8,256 nt of DNA from JAWOGN01 sp046496815 (GTDB lineage: Bacteria; Desulfobacterota; DSM-4660; Desulfatiglandales; Desulfatiglandaceae), in the NCBI GenBank assembly GCA_046496815.1, contig JAWOGN010000289.1:1-8256 (forward strand), read 5' to 3'. The position numbers and the translations under genes are program-made. This document shows, piece after piece, positions 1 to 6,328 of the stretch. Below the pieces are notes generated by a model. It made no database searches, was not told where the DNA came from, and saw only the letters and a program-made list of their open reading frames with translations. How positions within the stretch are numbered: the stretch's first letter is position 1; the number at the start of each line of letters is the position of its first letter.

Positions 1-687
1 CTTCTGGGCCTTCCGGTCTCAACCTCACAAGCGGTTGTGGGAGCGCTCATCGGCATCGGCCTTCTCAACCGGCAATTCAATTTTGAAGGCCTCGAAAAAA
101 TCGTCGTCTGCTGGATTGGAACTCCCATTGCGGGGACCGTCACAGCCATCATCCTATACAGGGTCCTGGCGGTGTTTTATAACCGACTCAAAGTTAATTT
201 GTTTCAATCCGACATCATCTTACGTCTTTGCTTGATTGGTGCGGGCGCCTATGGTGCCTATGCGCTCGGGGCCAACAATGTTGCCAATGTCACCGCCGTC
301 TTTGTCGGGGCCGGTCTTTTGACTGTATTGGCGGCTACCCTCATCGGCGGTTTGAGCATTGGCCTCGGCATTTTGACATTCAGCAGGCCGGTCATGGAAA
401 CGGTCGGAAAAAGACTTGTCAGGCTAGATCCCTTCTCTGCTTTTGTAGTCGTATTCGCAGAGGCCATTACCGTCCACTTCTACGCGTTTGTTGGGGTGCC
501 GGTTTCCACTTCCCAAGCTGTAGTCGGCGCGGTTTTGGGTGTCGGCATCATCAAAGGTATTCAAACCGTCAGTCGGCGGACCCTGTTCAACATATTGGTC
601 GGCTGGCTTCTGACACCCATCGTCGCCACCGTGCTCGCCCTCATGCTTGACTTTGGGATTCACTTACAATACGTTCCGAACCCCTGA
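1..687 (+). CDS. PiT-family inorganic phosphate (or sulfate) permease, C-terminal part
   Basis: Integral inner-membrane symporter of the PiT/PHO4 family, which imports phosphate (some members sulfate) with cations. The frame is open from the first base, so the N-terminus lies outside the window; 228 codons remain before TGA. The family is built from two inverted repeats. The fragment holds the end of repeat one, with the signature GLPVSTSQA at residues 3-11, and all of repeat two: GANNVAN at 90-96 and PVSTSQ at 167-172. The rest is long hydrophobic segments separated by short basic loops (RVLAVFYNRLK, SRPVMETVGKRLVRLD). Family members usually have GANDVAN; here it is GANNVAN. Substrate cannot be decided from the fragment, since CysP-type sulfate carriers share these motifs. 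No PhoU-like partner gene follows; the next gene is on the opposite strand. Confidence 0.92.
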   Translation, partial: LLGLPVSTSQAVVGALIGIGLLNRQFNFEGLEKIVVCWIGTPIAGTVTAIILYRVLAVFYNRLKVNLFQSDIILRLCLIGAGAYGAYALGANNVANVTAVFVGAGLLTVLAATLIGGLSIGLGILTFSRPVMETVGKRLVRLDPFSAFVVVFAEAITVHFYAFVGVPVSTSQAVVGAVLGVGIIKGIQTVSRRTLFNILVGWLLTPIVATVLALMLDFGIHLQYVPNP

Positions 688-742
688 AACATTCCATGTA
701 TGATGTCCGGGAGATTCCACCCCGAGTTCTTAAAAACCTTGC

Positions 743-772
743 AAAAAAGGCGCCGACCCATGGGTCGGCGCC
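743..772 (-). terminator. Intrinsic terminator of the PilZ-like gene
   Basis: Positions 749-772 are a perfect 24-base palindrome (12-bp arms, GGCGCCGACCCA and its complement), GC-rich. Six A residues lie at 743-748, so on the minus strand the hairpin is followed by a U6 tract. There is no T-run on the plus side, so it serves the minus-strand gene ending at 802 rather than the phosphate permease. The hairpin itself may still help protect the 3' end of the permease transcript. Confidence 0.85.
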
Positions 773-801
773 GTCATGCGCACCCCTTCCACCGAATGCG
801 G

Positions 802-1170
802 CTAATGTCTCGTGACCCCATTTCCTCTTTCCACGATCTCCAAACCCACCAAGTAATGCCCCCTGAACCTCCCCTGATCATTTTTTGTGACATGACGGAT
901 TGCGGTCCTCAGGCTCTCGGGTCGATATACCGATCCGGCAGGATAATACTTCATATTCAACGTATCCCCAACCCTCAGGCGAGGCAGTATTTTTGAATAC
1001 TCTTTTACCAACACAAACCTAACCGGCGACGCCAAATTCCAAAGCCGAAACTGATAGGGAATCTCGAGTCCTCGGATCGACAATTCAACGCTATAGAATT
1101 GATTCATCAGTGCTTGATTTCCTGCCGGATTTCCCTTCAATGACTGACTGTTCGTTGCAGGCATTTTCAT
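802..1170 (-). CDS. Small PilZ-like domain protein
   Basis: Soluble 122-residue protein without signal peptide or membrane segment. Residues about 25-115 look like a PilZ-type beta-barrel: alternating hydrophobic strands, a central VGD turn (residues 67-69), an MKYYPA strand (73-78) and a closing GHYLVGLEI strand (104-112). PilZ proteins bind cyclic di-GMP and control motility, polysaccharide or pili. The classical RxxxR and D/NxSxxG ligand motifs are not evident, so binding is doubtful and the assignment is by resemblance only. I chose the ATG at 1170 because GAAAGGA (1176-1182) sits 5 bases upstream; a GTG at 1203 would add 11 residues but has no comparable ribosome site. It is a single-gene unit, ended by the hairpin at 743-772 and divergent from the ATPase gene at 1659. 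Confidence 0.55.
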   Translation of the reverse strand: MKMPATNSQSLKGNPAGNQALMNQFYSVELSIRGLEIPYQFRLWNLASPVRFVLVKEYSKILPRLRVGDTLNMKYYPAGSVYRPESLRTAIRHVTKNDQGRFRGHYLVGLEIVERGNGVTRH

Positions 1171-1373
1171 CGCATTCCTTTCAAAATATCTGGATTCACT
1201 CACCGCGGGCGGGTATGAATTCGAGCCCCACGTCCCCTGTTGTTTTGCTCACAAGTTCTTTCAAAAATCCAAATTGTTACAACAATCCGAAATTCGCGAA
1301 TCGCACTCCTCATAGAAAGCACAAAAACGCCATCTCTTAACATCAGAATTTTCTTTGCCTTAAATGGGTATTA

Positions 1374-1401
1374 ATAGTACATATATAAATACCTTTGTCA
1401 A
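1374..1401 (-). promoter_or_regulatory. Candidate sigma70-type promoter for the PilZ-like gene
   Basis: On the minus strand a perfect TTGACA (1401-1396) is followed after 16 bases by TACTAT (1379-1374, four of six consensus positions). Transcription would start near 1366 and leave a leader of roughly 195 bases before the ATG at 1170, unusually long for a 122-codon gene. The leader holds two short palindromes: ATTGTT-AC-AACAAT (1273-1286) and ATTCGCGAAT (1292-1301). Confidence 0.45.
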
Positions 1402-1424
1402 TAACTTTTTTATAAATTAATAGA

Positions 1425-1443
1425 AACTTATACTAACTTATAC
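1425..1443. repeat. Direct repeat AACTTATAC with 10-bp period
   Basis: AACTTATAC occurs at 1425-1433 and again at 1435-1443, so equivalent bases are 10 bp apart, close to one helical turn. It lies about 25 bp upstream of the minus-strand -35 box and about 110 bp upstream of the plus-strand -35 box. Such phased repeats are typical of activator or repressor binding on one DNA face; the regulator is unknown. Chance in AT-rich DNA is possible. Confidence 0.35.
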
Positions 1444-1554
1444 GCCTATTCGTCATAGATTTTTATGGCTCTCGATTCATTTCCGGCTCGGAGTTTCAAC
1501 TGCGCCTTGATTCATCACACAGCAGAAAGTCCCACATATTGAATAGGTTTTAGC

Positions 1555-1583
1555 TTGACACACAACATATTCGCATATATTCT
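1555..1583 (+). promoter_or_regulatory. Candidate sigma70-type promoter for the ATPase gene
   Basis: A perfect TTGACA (1555-1560) is followed by TATTCT at 1578-1583 (17-bp spacer, four of six) or TATATT at 1576-1581 (15-bp spacer, five of six). Transcription would begin near 1590, giving a leader of about 70 bases before the TTG start at 1659. Confidence 0.5.
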
Positions 1584-1658
1584 CATCAGGAAGTGTATTC
1601 CGGTTCAATTATCTGTGAGAAACTTTTCACCCCTCAGCCTTGAGAAGCGGAGAATGTA

Positions 1659-3089
1659 TTGGATATTCAGCTGGAAAAAGATCTCAAAATCAGCCGGGCT
1701 AAATTTGATCTTTTGAAAGACATGTTGATGCTCATCTTTCCTGAAGTGACCACTGTCAACAAGGATTTCCTGATCAACCTGAGCCCGGATGAACTGAAGC
1801 GCGCCTATATGAGTCAAGCGGCAAGCTGTCATCCGGATACTGGTGAGAGTTTTGAGCGAGAAGAACGAAAAGCGAGACAGATGAGGTACCAGCGTTTGTC
1901 GATGGCTTATAAGGCGCTATTGCCTCACGTCGAGAACATCCACCAAAAAGTGCGGGAAATCGAATCTCGTCGAGAAAGCAAAACCGCTTCAGCCGAAGCT
2001 CCCGGCATGACGATTCTCGCGGTCGGAGGGGCCAAGGGCGGCGTTGGAAAATCCATGCTTGCGACAAACCTTGCGGTCGGGCTGGCACTCCTCGGGCAAC
2101 GAGTGGTTCTTGCGGACCTCGACCTGGGAGGCGCCGATGCGCATCTTCTTTTGGGTGTGAAGACACTTTCCACAGATTGGAATGACTTTTTGGACAAAAA
2201 AGTGCAGGCAGTCGATGAGATCCTCACCACCACACCGTTTGAGGGCCTAAGTCTGATCGGAGGAAACTCATCGAAATTGGGCAGTGCCAATCTCAGTTAC
2301 CCAAAAAAGCAGAAGATTATTCGACACCTCAAGTCACTCACGTGCGATTATGTGATTGTAGACCTGGGCGGGGACACTTCCTTTAATGTGCTTGATTTTT
2401 TTCTTCTGGCCGACCAAAAGATCGCCGTCACTTCTGCCGAGCCGACTTCGTTTCTCGATACTTATAATTTTGTCAAAGTCGCCTTTTATCGTTTCTTGGA
2501 TCGTTTCTTCTCAGAACACAGTGGCCTTAAAGCGCTGAGCACGCAGATTCACGAGTTTTCATTCGCAAAGAACGGCAGCCCGACCCTTGAATCGATTTTC
2601 CAAGAGGTCCGGGCCATAGACCTCTCCGCGTATCTCAAGCTCAAACTGCACATTGAGAAATTTCACCTTTCCATTGTGACAAACATGGCGGAAAGTCGCA
2701 GGGACGTGAGCATCGCCCGGTCGATGCAACGCCTTTTGAAAAAGAAATGCTTTCTCGACGTGGGAATCTTGGGCACGGTACCTTTTGACGTATCCGTGCG
2801 CAGAGCAGCCCGCAGGTTCACCCCCTTTATCGTAGACGATCCCAGATGCAGGGCTTCACAAGTCCTCAACCAGATGCTTGCCGGCGTACTCCTGCTTCGG
2901 GAGCCGGAATCGATTCGGGCTGAAATTCTCGAAAAAATCCGCCAAATCCGCTCGGATGCGAAGGACGTGATCGGCACAGGCGTAATGACACTCGACGGCT
3001 TAACAGAGGAGCAGATCAGCTTTATTTCCGAGCGCGCGCCGAACCTGCGACAGGGTTTTCGAAAGATACTGAAGATTGTGGCAAACTGA
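1659..3089 (+). CDS. J-domain fused to MinD/ParA-like (FlhG/FleN-type) ATPase
   Basis: A 476-residue protein with two parts. Residues about 35-90 read as a DnaJ-type J-domain: helix II SPDELKRAYMSQAASC, then the HPD triad at 58-60, then helix III RYQRLSMAYKALL; helix I lacks the usual YxxLGV. J-domains recruit and stimulate DnaK/Hsp70. After a charged linker (about 92-115) comes a SIMIBI P-loop ATPase: deviant Walker A GGAKGGVGKS (123-132), DLDLGGAD (153-160, as in FlhG/MinD) and Walker B VIVDLGGDTS (232-241). About 60 extra residues (280-336) sit before the TNMAESRRD strand. The last residues, LRQGFRKILKIVAN, could be an amphipathic membrane-binding helix as in MinD (inference). The first in-frame start after the stop at 1641 is TTG at 1659, with GGAG (1649-1652) upstream. 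FlhG/FleN relatives set flagellum number and place; the target here is unknown. No flagellar gene is in view. Confidence 0.85.
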   Translation: MDIQLEKDLKISRAKFDLLKDMLMLIFPEVTTVNKDFLINLSPDELKRAYMSQAASCHPDTGESFEREERKARQMRYQRLSMAYKALLPHVENIHQKVREIESRRESKTASAEAPGMTILAVGGAKGGVGKSMLATNLAVGLALLGQRVVLADLDLGGADAHLLLGVKTLSTDWNDFLDKKVQAVDEILTTTPFEGLSLIGGNSSKLGSANLSYPKKQKIIRHLKSLTCDYVIVDLGGDTSFNVLDFFLLADQKIAVTSAEPTSFLDTYNFVKVAFYRFLDRFFSEHSGLKALSTQIHEFSFAKNGSPTLESIFQEVRAIDLSAYLKLKLHIEKFHLSIVTNMAESRRDVSIARSMQRLLKKKCFLDVGILGTVPFDVSVRRAARRFTPFIVDDPRCRASQVLNQMLAGVLLLREPESIRAEILEKIRQIRSDAKDVIGTGVMTLDGLTEEQISFISERAPNLRQGFRKILKIVAN

Positions 3090-3100
3090 CCATTAGGTGC

Positions 3101-3184
3101 CTGACCGAAAACCGACAGGAATTTTTTCAAGTCCCCTTTCACACTCACTGCACCCTCTGGGATAGAGGGGTTTCGCTCGGACAG
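3101..3184. mobile_element. Probable relict of a MITE-like palindromic element
   Basis: The left end CTGACCGAAAA (3101-3111) matches 9 of 11 bases of the terminal repeat CTGTCCGAGAA of the element at 8123-8256. AGGAATTTTTTCAAG (3117-3131) repeats the subterminal stretch at 8136-8151, differing only by one T in the run, at nearly the same distance from the end (27 against 25 bases). The right end CTCGGACAG (3176-3184) equals the outer 9 bases of that element's right end. At 84 bp it is shorter than the 134-bp copy and the inner part is unrelated, so it is either a decayed/deleted copy or a sister family. A small hairpin, CCCTCT/AGAGGG (3153-3169), followed by GTTT could weakly terminate the ATPase transcript. 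Confidence 0.5.
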
Positions 3185-3207
3185 TATTCATGAATGGTGT
3201 CTATTTA

Positions 3208-3229
3208 CATTCCGGCTTTTGCCGGAATG
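3208..3229. repeat. REP-like palindrome CATTCCGGC-TTTT-GCCGGAATG
   Basis: Perfect 9-bp arms (3208-3216 and 3221-3229) around a TTTT loop form a stable hairpin in the gap before the metallo-hydrolase gene. The wording, CATTCCGGC facing GCCGGAATGACG, resembles repetitive extragenic palindromes common in proteobacterial genomes. A half arm, GCCGGAAT, recurs at 3247-3254. No U-tract follows on either strand, so a classical terminator role is unlikely. Confidence 0.6.
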
Positions 3230-3318
3230 ACGTGTGATAATGCACAGCCGGAATAAAATGACTCGGTTATGAGGACTTCGAACGGTCCGGATGCCTTTTA
3301 AAATAGAAGGAAAATCAA

Positions 3319-3975
3319 ATGATTCTCAAAATGCTGGAAGTCGGGCCTCTGATGGTAAATTGCTACATCGTCGGAGATGAAGAAACGAAGGAAGCTGCAG
3401 TCTTTGATCCCGGGGGGAATGTTGATCGTATCATCAATGTCCTCTCAGAAAGCCATTTAAATGTGAAGTACATCATCAATACCCATACCCATTGGGATCA
3501 TACGGGCGGCAACCAGGAACTCCAAAATGCGACCGGCGCTCCCATCCTGACCCACCGGGTCGAAGCACCGGAACTCCGATCGGCAAATGAACGCGCTGCC
3601 CTGTACGGAGGTAACGCCGCCGACTCCAAAGCCTCTCAGTTCATTGAGGCGGGGGAAATCATCAGCGTGGGCTCCATACGTTTTGAGGTTGTGGATCTGC
3701 GCGGACATTCACCTGCCGGGCTTGGGTTTATCTTCGACGGCAAGGTGGAGTTGAACGGCACAAAAGAACTTAAGAAGCTGGTGATCTGTGGTGACGCACT
3801 GTTTGCCGGAAGCATCGGTCGCACCGACTTTCCGGGAGGAGACATGGGGCTTCTTCTCAAAAACATCCGAGAAAAAATATTTACGCTCCCGGATGACACA
3901 CTGGTCCTGTCAGGGCATGGGCCGGTTTCGACCGTCGGGCGTGAGAAAGCGCACAACCCGTTTTTTCAGGCATAA
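3319..3975 (+). CDS. Metallo-beta-lactamase-fold hydrolase, glyoxalase II-like
   Basis: Cytoplasmic 218-residue MBL-fold enzyme of the hydroxyacylglutathione-hydrolase-like group, which hydrolyse thioesters such as lactoylglutathione or related low-molecular-weight thiol adducts. All metal ligands of the fold are visible: T-H-T-H-W-D-H with H56, H58, D60 and H61, then H130 (RGHSPAG), D159 (GDALFAGSIGRTD) and H200 (SGHGPVSTVGREK). The GRTD and closing NPF motifs are typical of this small type, which lacks the long C-terminal substrate-binding extension of classical GloB (about 250 residues), so the substrate is open. Start: ATG 7 bases after AGAAGGA (3305-3311). It stands alone: a 229-bp repeat-bearing gap precedes it and a convergent gene ends 30 bp downstream. 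No hairpin terminator is seen between them. Confidence 0.9.
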   Translation: MILKMLEVGPLMVNCYIVGDEETKEAAVFDPGGNVDRIINVLSESHLNVKYIINTHTHWDHTGGNQELQNATGAPILTHRVEAPELRSANERAALYGGNAADSKASQFIEAGEIISVGSIRFEVVDLRGHSPAGLGFIFDGKVELNGTKELKKLVICGDALFAGSIGRTDFPGGDMGLLLKNIREKIFTLPDDTLVLSGHGPVSTVGREKAHNPFFQA

Positions 3976-4005
3976 CGCATCCTCCAGCCCCCCTTCTCTT
4001 CGAAT

Positions 4006-4308
4006 TCACAATTTTTTGGGTTCATGATAGCTTGGCTTGCCCATTTCGGAAAATGAAAAATTGTGGAAAACGTTATATCCGTTGTAGTCCAAAACCCTCA
4101 AATCGTCCGTTTGACTCAGATCGCCCATGACCACCGTATAGTGATTTCCATATTTCGCTTTCACCGTATCCAGTGGTAGGTCACAGGCGATAAACTTTCG
4201 AATACCCTTGGCATCCAGCTTCGCTACCAGTTTGGGCTCGTCGAAAGATTCGTAGGTTGTTAAGATCAGTATCGGCCCGGTTCCCGTAAAAATGAGTCCT
4301 GCTTTCAT
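4006..4308 (-). CDS. Small conserved-looking cytosolic protein, function unknown
   Basis: A 100-residue protein without membrane segment or signal peptide. The ribosome site is excellent: AAAGGAGG (complement of 4314-4321), 5 bases before ATG, which supports a real and well-translated gene. The sequence starts MKAGLIFTGTGPILILTTY, a beta-strand-rich opening; it continues with a helix-rich middle (DEPKLVAKLDAKGIRKFIACDL), then VVMGDLSQTDDLRVLDYNG and a C-terminal phenylalanine-rich stretch NVFHNFSF. I have a sense of similar short 'cytosolic protein' entries in sulfate reducers but cannot name a characterised family. No metal-binding or catalytic motif is evident. It converges on the metallo-hydrolase gene with 30 bp between stop codons, and no partner is obvious. 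Confidence 0.75.
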   Translation of the reverse strand: MKAGLIFTGTGPILILTTYESFDEPKLVAKLDAKGIRKFIACDLPLDTVKAKYGNHYTVVMGDLSQTDDLRVLDYNGYNVFHNFSFSEMGKPSYHEPKKL

Positions 4309-4321
4309 GTCCGCCTCCTTT

Positions 4322-4693
4322 CAATGCTTAAGGGTGAAAAAAAAATGCAGAGGATGTTACCACCGTTCAAGGAGCGCCCGGGTTCGGGGGCGATGGCAGT
4401 TCCGCTTGGAGAAATGGGAGGGTGAGACTACGCACGTGAAATCAGATGAAGAACCAAACCTCGGTGGTACGCATCGCATCAAAATACTTTCACAGATTCA
4501 CCCACAATAATCTCGTGAAAAGTCCTCATTCCGGTGTTAACTCCGATGAATACGGGGGCGCACCGAAATAGCGAAAAAGGGTGATTTCCGACTAAATACA
4601 AATTTATTAAACCATAAGAGATCCGGCATTTCAATTCCTTTTCGCCCGAGGCGTTATTCGGATATGCCTGAACCAACCCCGAAATAAAATCAC
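4322..4693. other. Intergenic region, no convincing gene
   Basis: This 372-bp stretch lies between the unknown gene's ribosome site and the EamA stop codon. Open frames at 4292-4510 (+) and 4479-4676 (-) have no ribosome binding site and no recognisable protein character, so I treat them as chance. It must contain the promoter of the unknown gene, but no strong -35/-10 pair stands out. A small hairpin CGCC-CGA-GGCG (4643-4653) has no U-tract in the direction needed to end the EamA transcript. Confidence 0.5.
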
Positions 4694-5620
4694 TCAGGAC
4701 ACTGAATTCGCGAGGCGCTTCGGCACCGCTCGTGCAGTGGGAAAGTTCGCAAGAAACACACCGATCAGCACCAAGACACCGCCCGCCAGCTGCACCAACG
4801 TCAAAATTTCACCCAGAAAAATCCAAGCCCCAAGAGCGGTTACAAGCGGAATGCCGTTGATGAAAACAGCTGCTTTTGTGGCTGGTATCTTTGTCAGGGC
4901 ATAATTGTAACACAAAAACGCAATGATGGTGGCAAACAGGGTCAAAAAGACGAGTGCGCCCAGGGAACGATAGCTCATCACTTCGGCCCATTTCACGCTG
5001 GGCAGTTCCCAGATAAAGGCCGGTCCATATAAAATAGCTCCATAGATGATCTGCATGCCGGTTATTTCCACAGCCGAATGTCTCCCCCCCAGATCTCTTG
5101 CAAGCACCATATAGAAAGCCGCCGAGATCACTGCACCGAAAATGAGGAGATCGCCAATCAACTGACCCCCCAAAGTCCAACTAAAATCGTGAGCTCCCGT
5201 TACCACCACTGTAATGCCTACGATGGATGTTACCATGCCGACGAGGCATGCCGGGTAAATGCGCTCGTCCAGGAGCAGTGCAGACAGCGCCATCACCACG
5301 ATGGGGATTGTTGAAATAATTAAAGCCGCCTTCGGCGCCGTGGTGTGCTGTAAACCGATGGTTTCAAAAATGAAATAGAGTCCCGGTTCGAACACCGCGA
5401 CAGCAAACACCTTGAGATGTTCCTTGCGAGTAAAATCGGGGAAACCTCGCCGTGCCAACACCACCACAAACGCACAGGCGGCCAGGCTGAAGCGGCCAAA
5501 GACGAGAGTGAATGTCGTGAAACTTTCCAGAGCCACCTTGGTAGCCACAAATGACAGGCCCCAGAAGAGTACCGCAGAGGTGAGCGAGAAATATGCACCA
5601 ACCCGGCCGTCTTGAATCAA
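4694..5620 (-). CDS. EamA-family (DMT superfamily) permease
   Basis: Inner-membrane transporter or exporter of the drug/metabolite transporter superfamily, 308 residues, the usual length for a 10-helix EamA protein. Two homologous halves are visible: residues about 8-143 (opening AVLFWGLSFVATKVAL, closing SIVGITVVV) and about 150-292 (opening IGDLLIFGAVISAAFYM, closing LAGGVLVLIGVFLA). Each half holds five hydrophobic segments. The PAT/APK-KAA motifs near TTAPKAALI (92-100) and PATKAAVFINGIPL recur in both halves at the helix 3/4 position, as expected. Substrates of this family (amino acids, nucleobases, metabolites) cannot be read from sequence. Start: TTG at 5620, the first possible start after an in-frame stop at 5636, with GGAAGG (5625-5630) just upstream. 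It stands alone with no regulator alongside. Confidence 0.92.
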   Translation of the reverse strand: MIQDGRVGAYFSLTSAVLFWGLSFVATKVALESFTTFTLVFGRFSLAACAFVVVLARRGFPDFTRKEHLKVFAVAVFEPGLYFIFETIGLQHTTAPKAALIISTIPIVVMALSALLLDERIYPACLVGMVTSIVGITVVVTGAHDFSWTLGGQLIGDLLIFGAVISAAFYMVLARDLGGRHSAVEITGMQIIYGAILYGPAFIWELPSVKWAEVMSYRSLGALVFLTLFATIIAFLCYNYALTKIPATKAAVFINGIPLVTALGAWIFLGEILTLVQLAGGVLVLIGVFLANFPTARAVPKRLANSVS

Positions 5621-5858
5621 ATTTCCTTCCTTTCTTCAGTTTCTGGGCGGTCTGCGCATCGGTGAATTGGGGGCACGGTGAAGGCGGAGAAGATCTCGGG
5701 TGTGAAAGAGATTTTCCTTCGGGGCTGTCCGGGGATGCTCAATGGACGATTGTGAGAACCAACCGCACCAGAAAGGAGCGTTGCAAGCCTTCCAAATCCA
5801 ACTTCAGATGAAAACCCACCTCACCGCCACGCATCAAATCAAACGGATGCGGTAACGC

Positions 5859-6227
5859 CTAATTCGAACCATCCGTTGCTTCCAGGGCCATCGCAATTTT
5901 TTTCTTAAGCTCTGTTAGATCGAAAGATTTGATCACGTAGAAGTCGGCGGCAATGGACTTCATATCCTCCTTAAAGGTATCGTAGGCCGTACAAAGAACA
6001 ACGGGGAGGCTGTAGAACTTGTTGCGTATGTCTTGAAGCAAATCAAGTCCATTGTAATCTACCATCTTGATATCGAGTACGACCAGGTCCGGTTTTTCCT
6101 CCTCGATTTTTTCCAATAGCTTATGACCGCTTTCGGCTGTGATAACTTCGTAGCCGGCCTCACTCAGTTCTTCTGAATACAGGTATCTAATGTGCTCTTC
6201 ATCGTCTACGATTAATATCTTGGCCAT
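5859..6227 (-). CDS. Stand-alone response-regulator receiver protein (CheY-like)
   Basis: A 122-residue single REC domain with no output domain. Visible active-site residues are the acidic pair D8-D9 (ILIVDDEEH), phospho-acceptor D52 (VVLDIKM), switch residue T80 (LCTAYD) and K100 (YVIKSFDL). It should accept phosphate from a histidine kinase and act by protein contact. I chose ATG 6227 because GAGGAGA (6235-6241) lies 7 bases upstream and MAKILIVDDE is the standard REC start; an upstream in-frame ATG at 6260 would add 11 atypical residues and read through the ribosome site. No kinase is in the window, so the gene is an orphan here. An imperfect AT-rich palindrome (6270-6291) lies just upstream. 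A weak CGCATC/GATGCG hairpin (5830-5851) without a U-tract lies downstream. Confidence 0.93.
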   Translation of the reverse strand: MAKILIVDDEEHIRYLYSEELSEAGYEVITAESGHKLLEKIEEEKPDLVVLDIKMVDYNGLDLLQDIRNKFYSLPVVLCTAYDTFKEDMKSIAADFYVIKSFDLTELKKKIAMALEATDGSN

Positions 6228-6271
6228 AATCTGTTCTCCTCGAATTCGGGATCCTCTCATGCTGCTGGGTC

Positions 6272-6289
6272 AATTAAGCTTCCTTAATT
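6272..6289. promoter_or_regulatory. AT-rich inverted repeat upstream of the receiver gene
   Basis: AATTAAG (6272-6278) and CTTAATT (6283-6289) are perfect 7-bp arms around CTTC, about 45-60 bp upstream of the receiver start at 6227. The arms extend outward with one mismatch to 6270 and 6291. The position would suit an operator overlapping or just downstream of a promoter. A weak minus-strand -35/-10 pair, TTGCAA (6323-6318) and TATGAA (6300-6295), spaced 17, would fit (four of six each). Confidence 0.35.
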
Positions 6290-6328
6290 AAATTTTCATA
6301 CTACAATACCGCTCAATTTGCAACGTGC

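Larger units (their letters stand above)
1171..1658. other. Divergent control region, no gene seen
   Basis: This 488-bp gap separates the divergent PilZ-like and ATPase genes. It is strongly AT-rich between about 1340 and 1445 and I find no credible reading frame in it; the short open frames have no ribosome site. It holds a candidate minus-strand promoter (1374-1401), a plus-strand promoter (1555-1583), a phased direct repeat (1425-1443) and two small palindromes in the minus-strand leader. It is best read as a shared regulatory region. Confidence 0.6.

Noticed and set aside
1774..2290. Minus-strand open frames of 121-130 codons inside the ATPase gene
   Set aside because: They are antisense shadows of a gene with clear Walker motifs; composition is arginine/proline/serine-rich, as expected for a shadow frame.
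5593..5811. A 72-codon plus-strand frame between the EamA and receiver genes
   Set aside because: It begins inside the EamA gene on the opposite strand, lacks a ribosome site, and its product resembles nothing I know.
4443..5845. Similar wording CAGATGAA...ACGCATC...ATCAAA at 4443-4484 and 5805-5845
   Set aside because: The alignment needs a gap and several mismatches over about 40 bases; too weak to call a repeat.
5830..5851. CGCATC/GATGCG hairpin after the receiver gene as a terminator
   Set aside because: Only 6 bp with a 10-base loop and no U-tract on the relevant strand.
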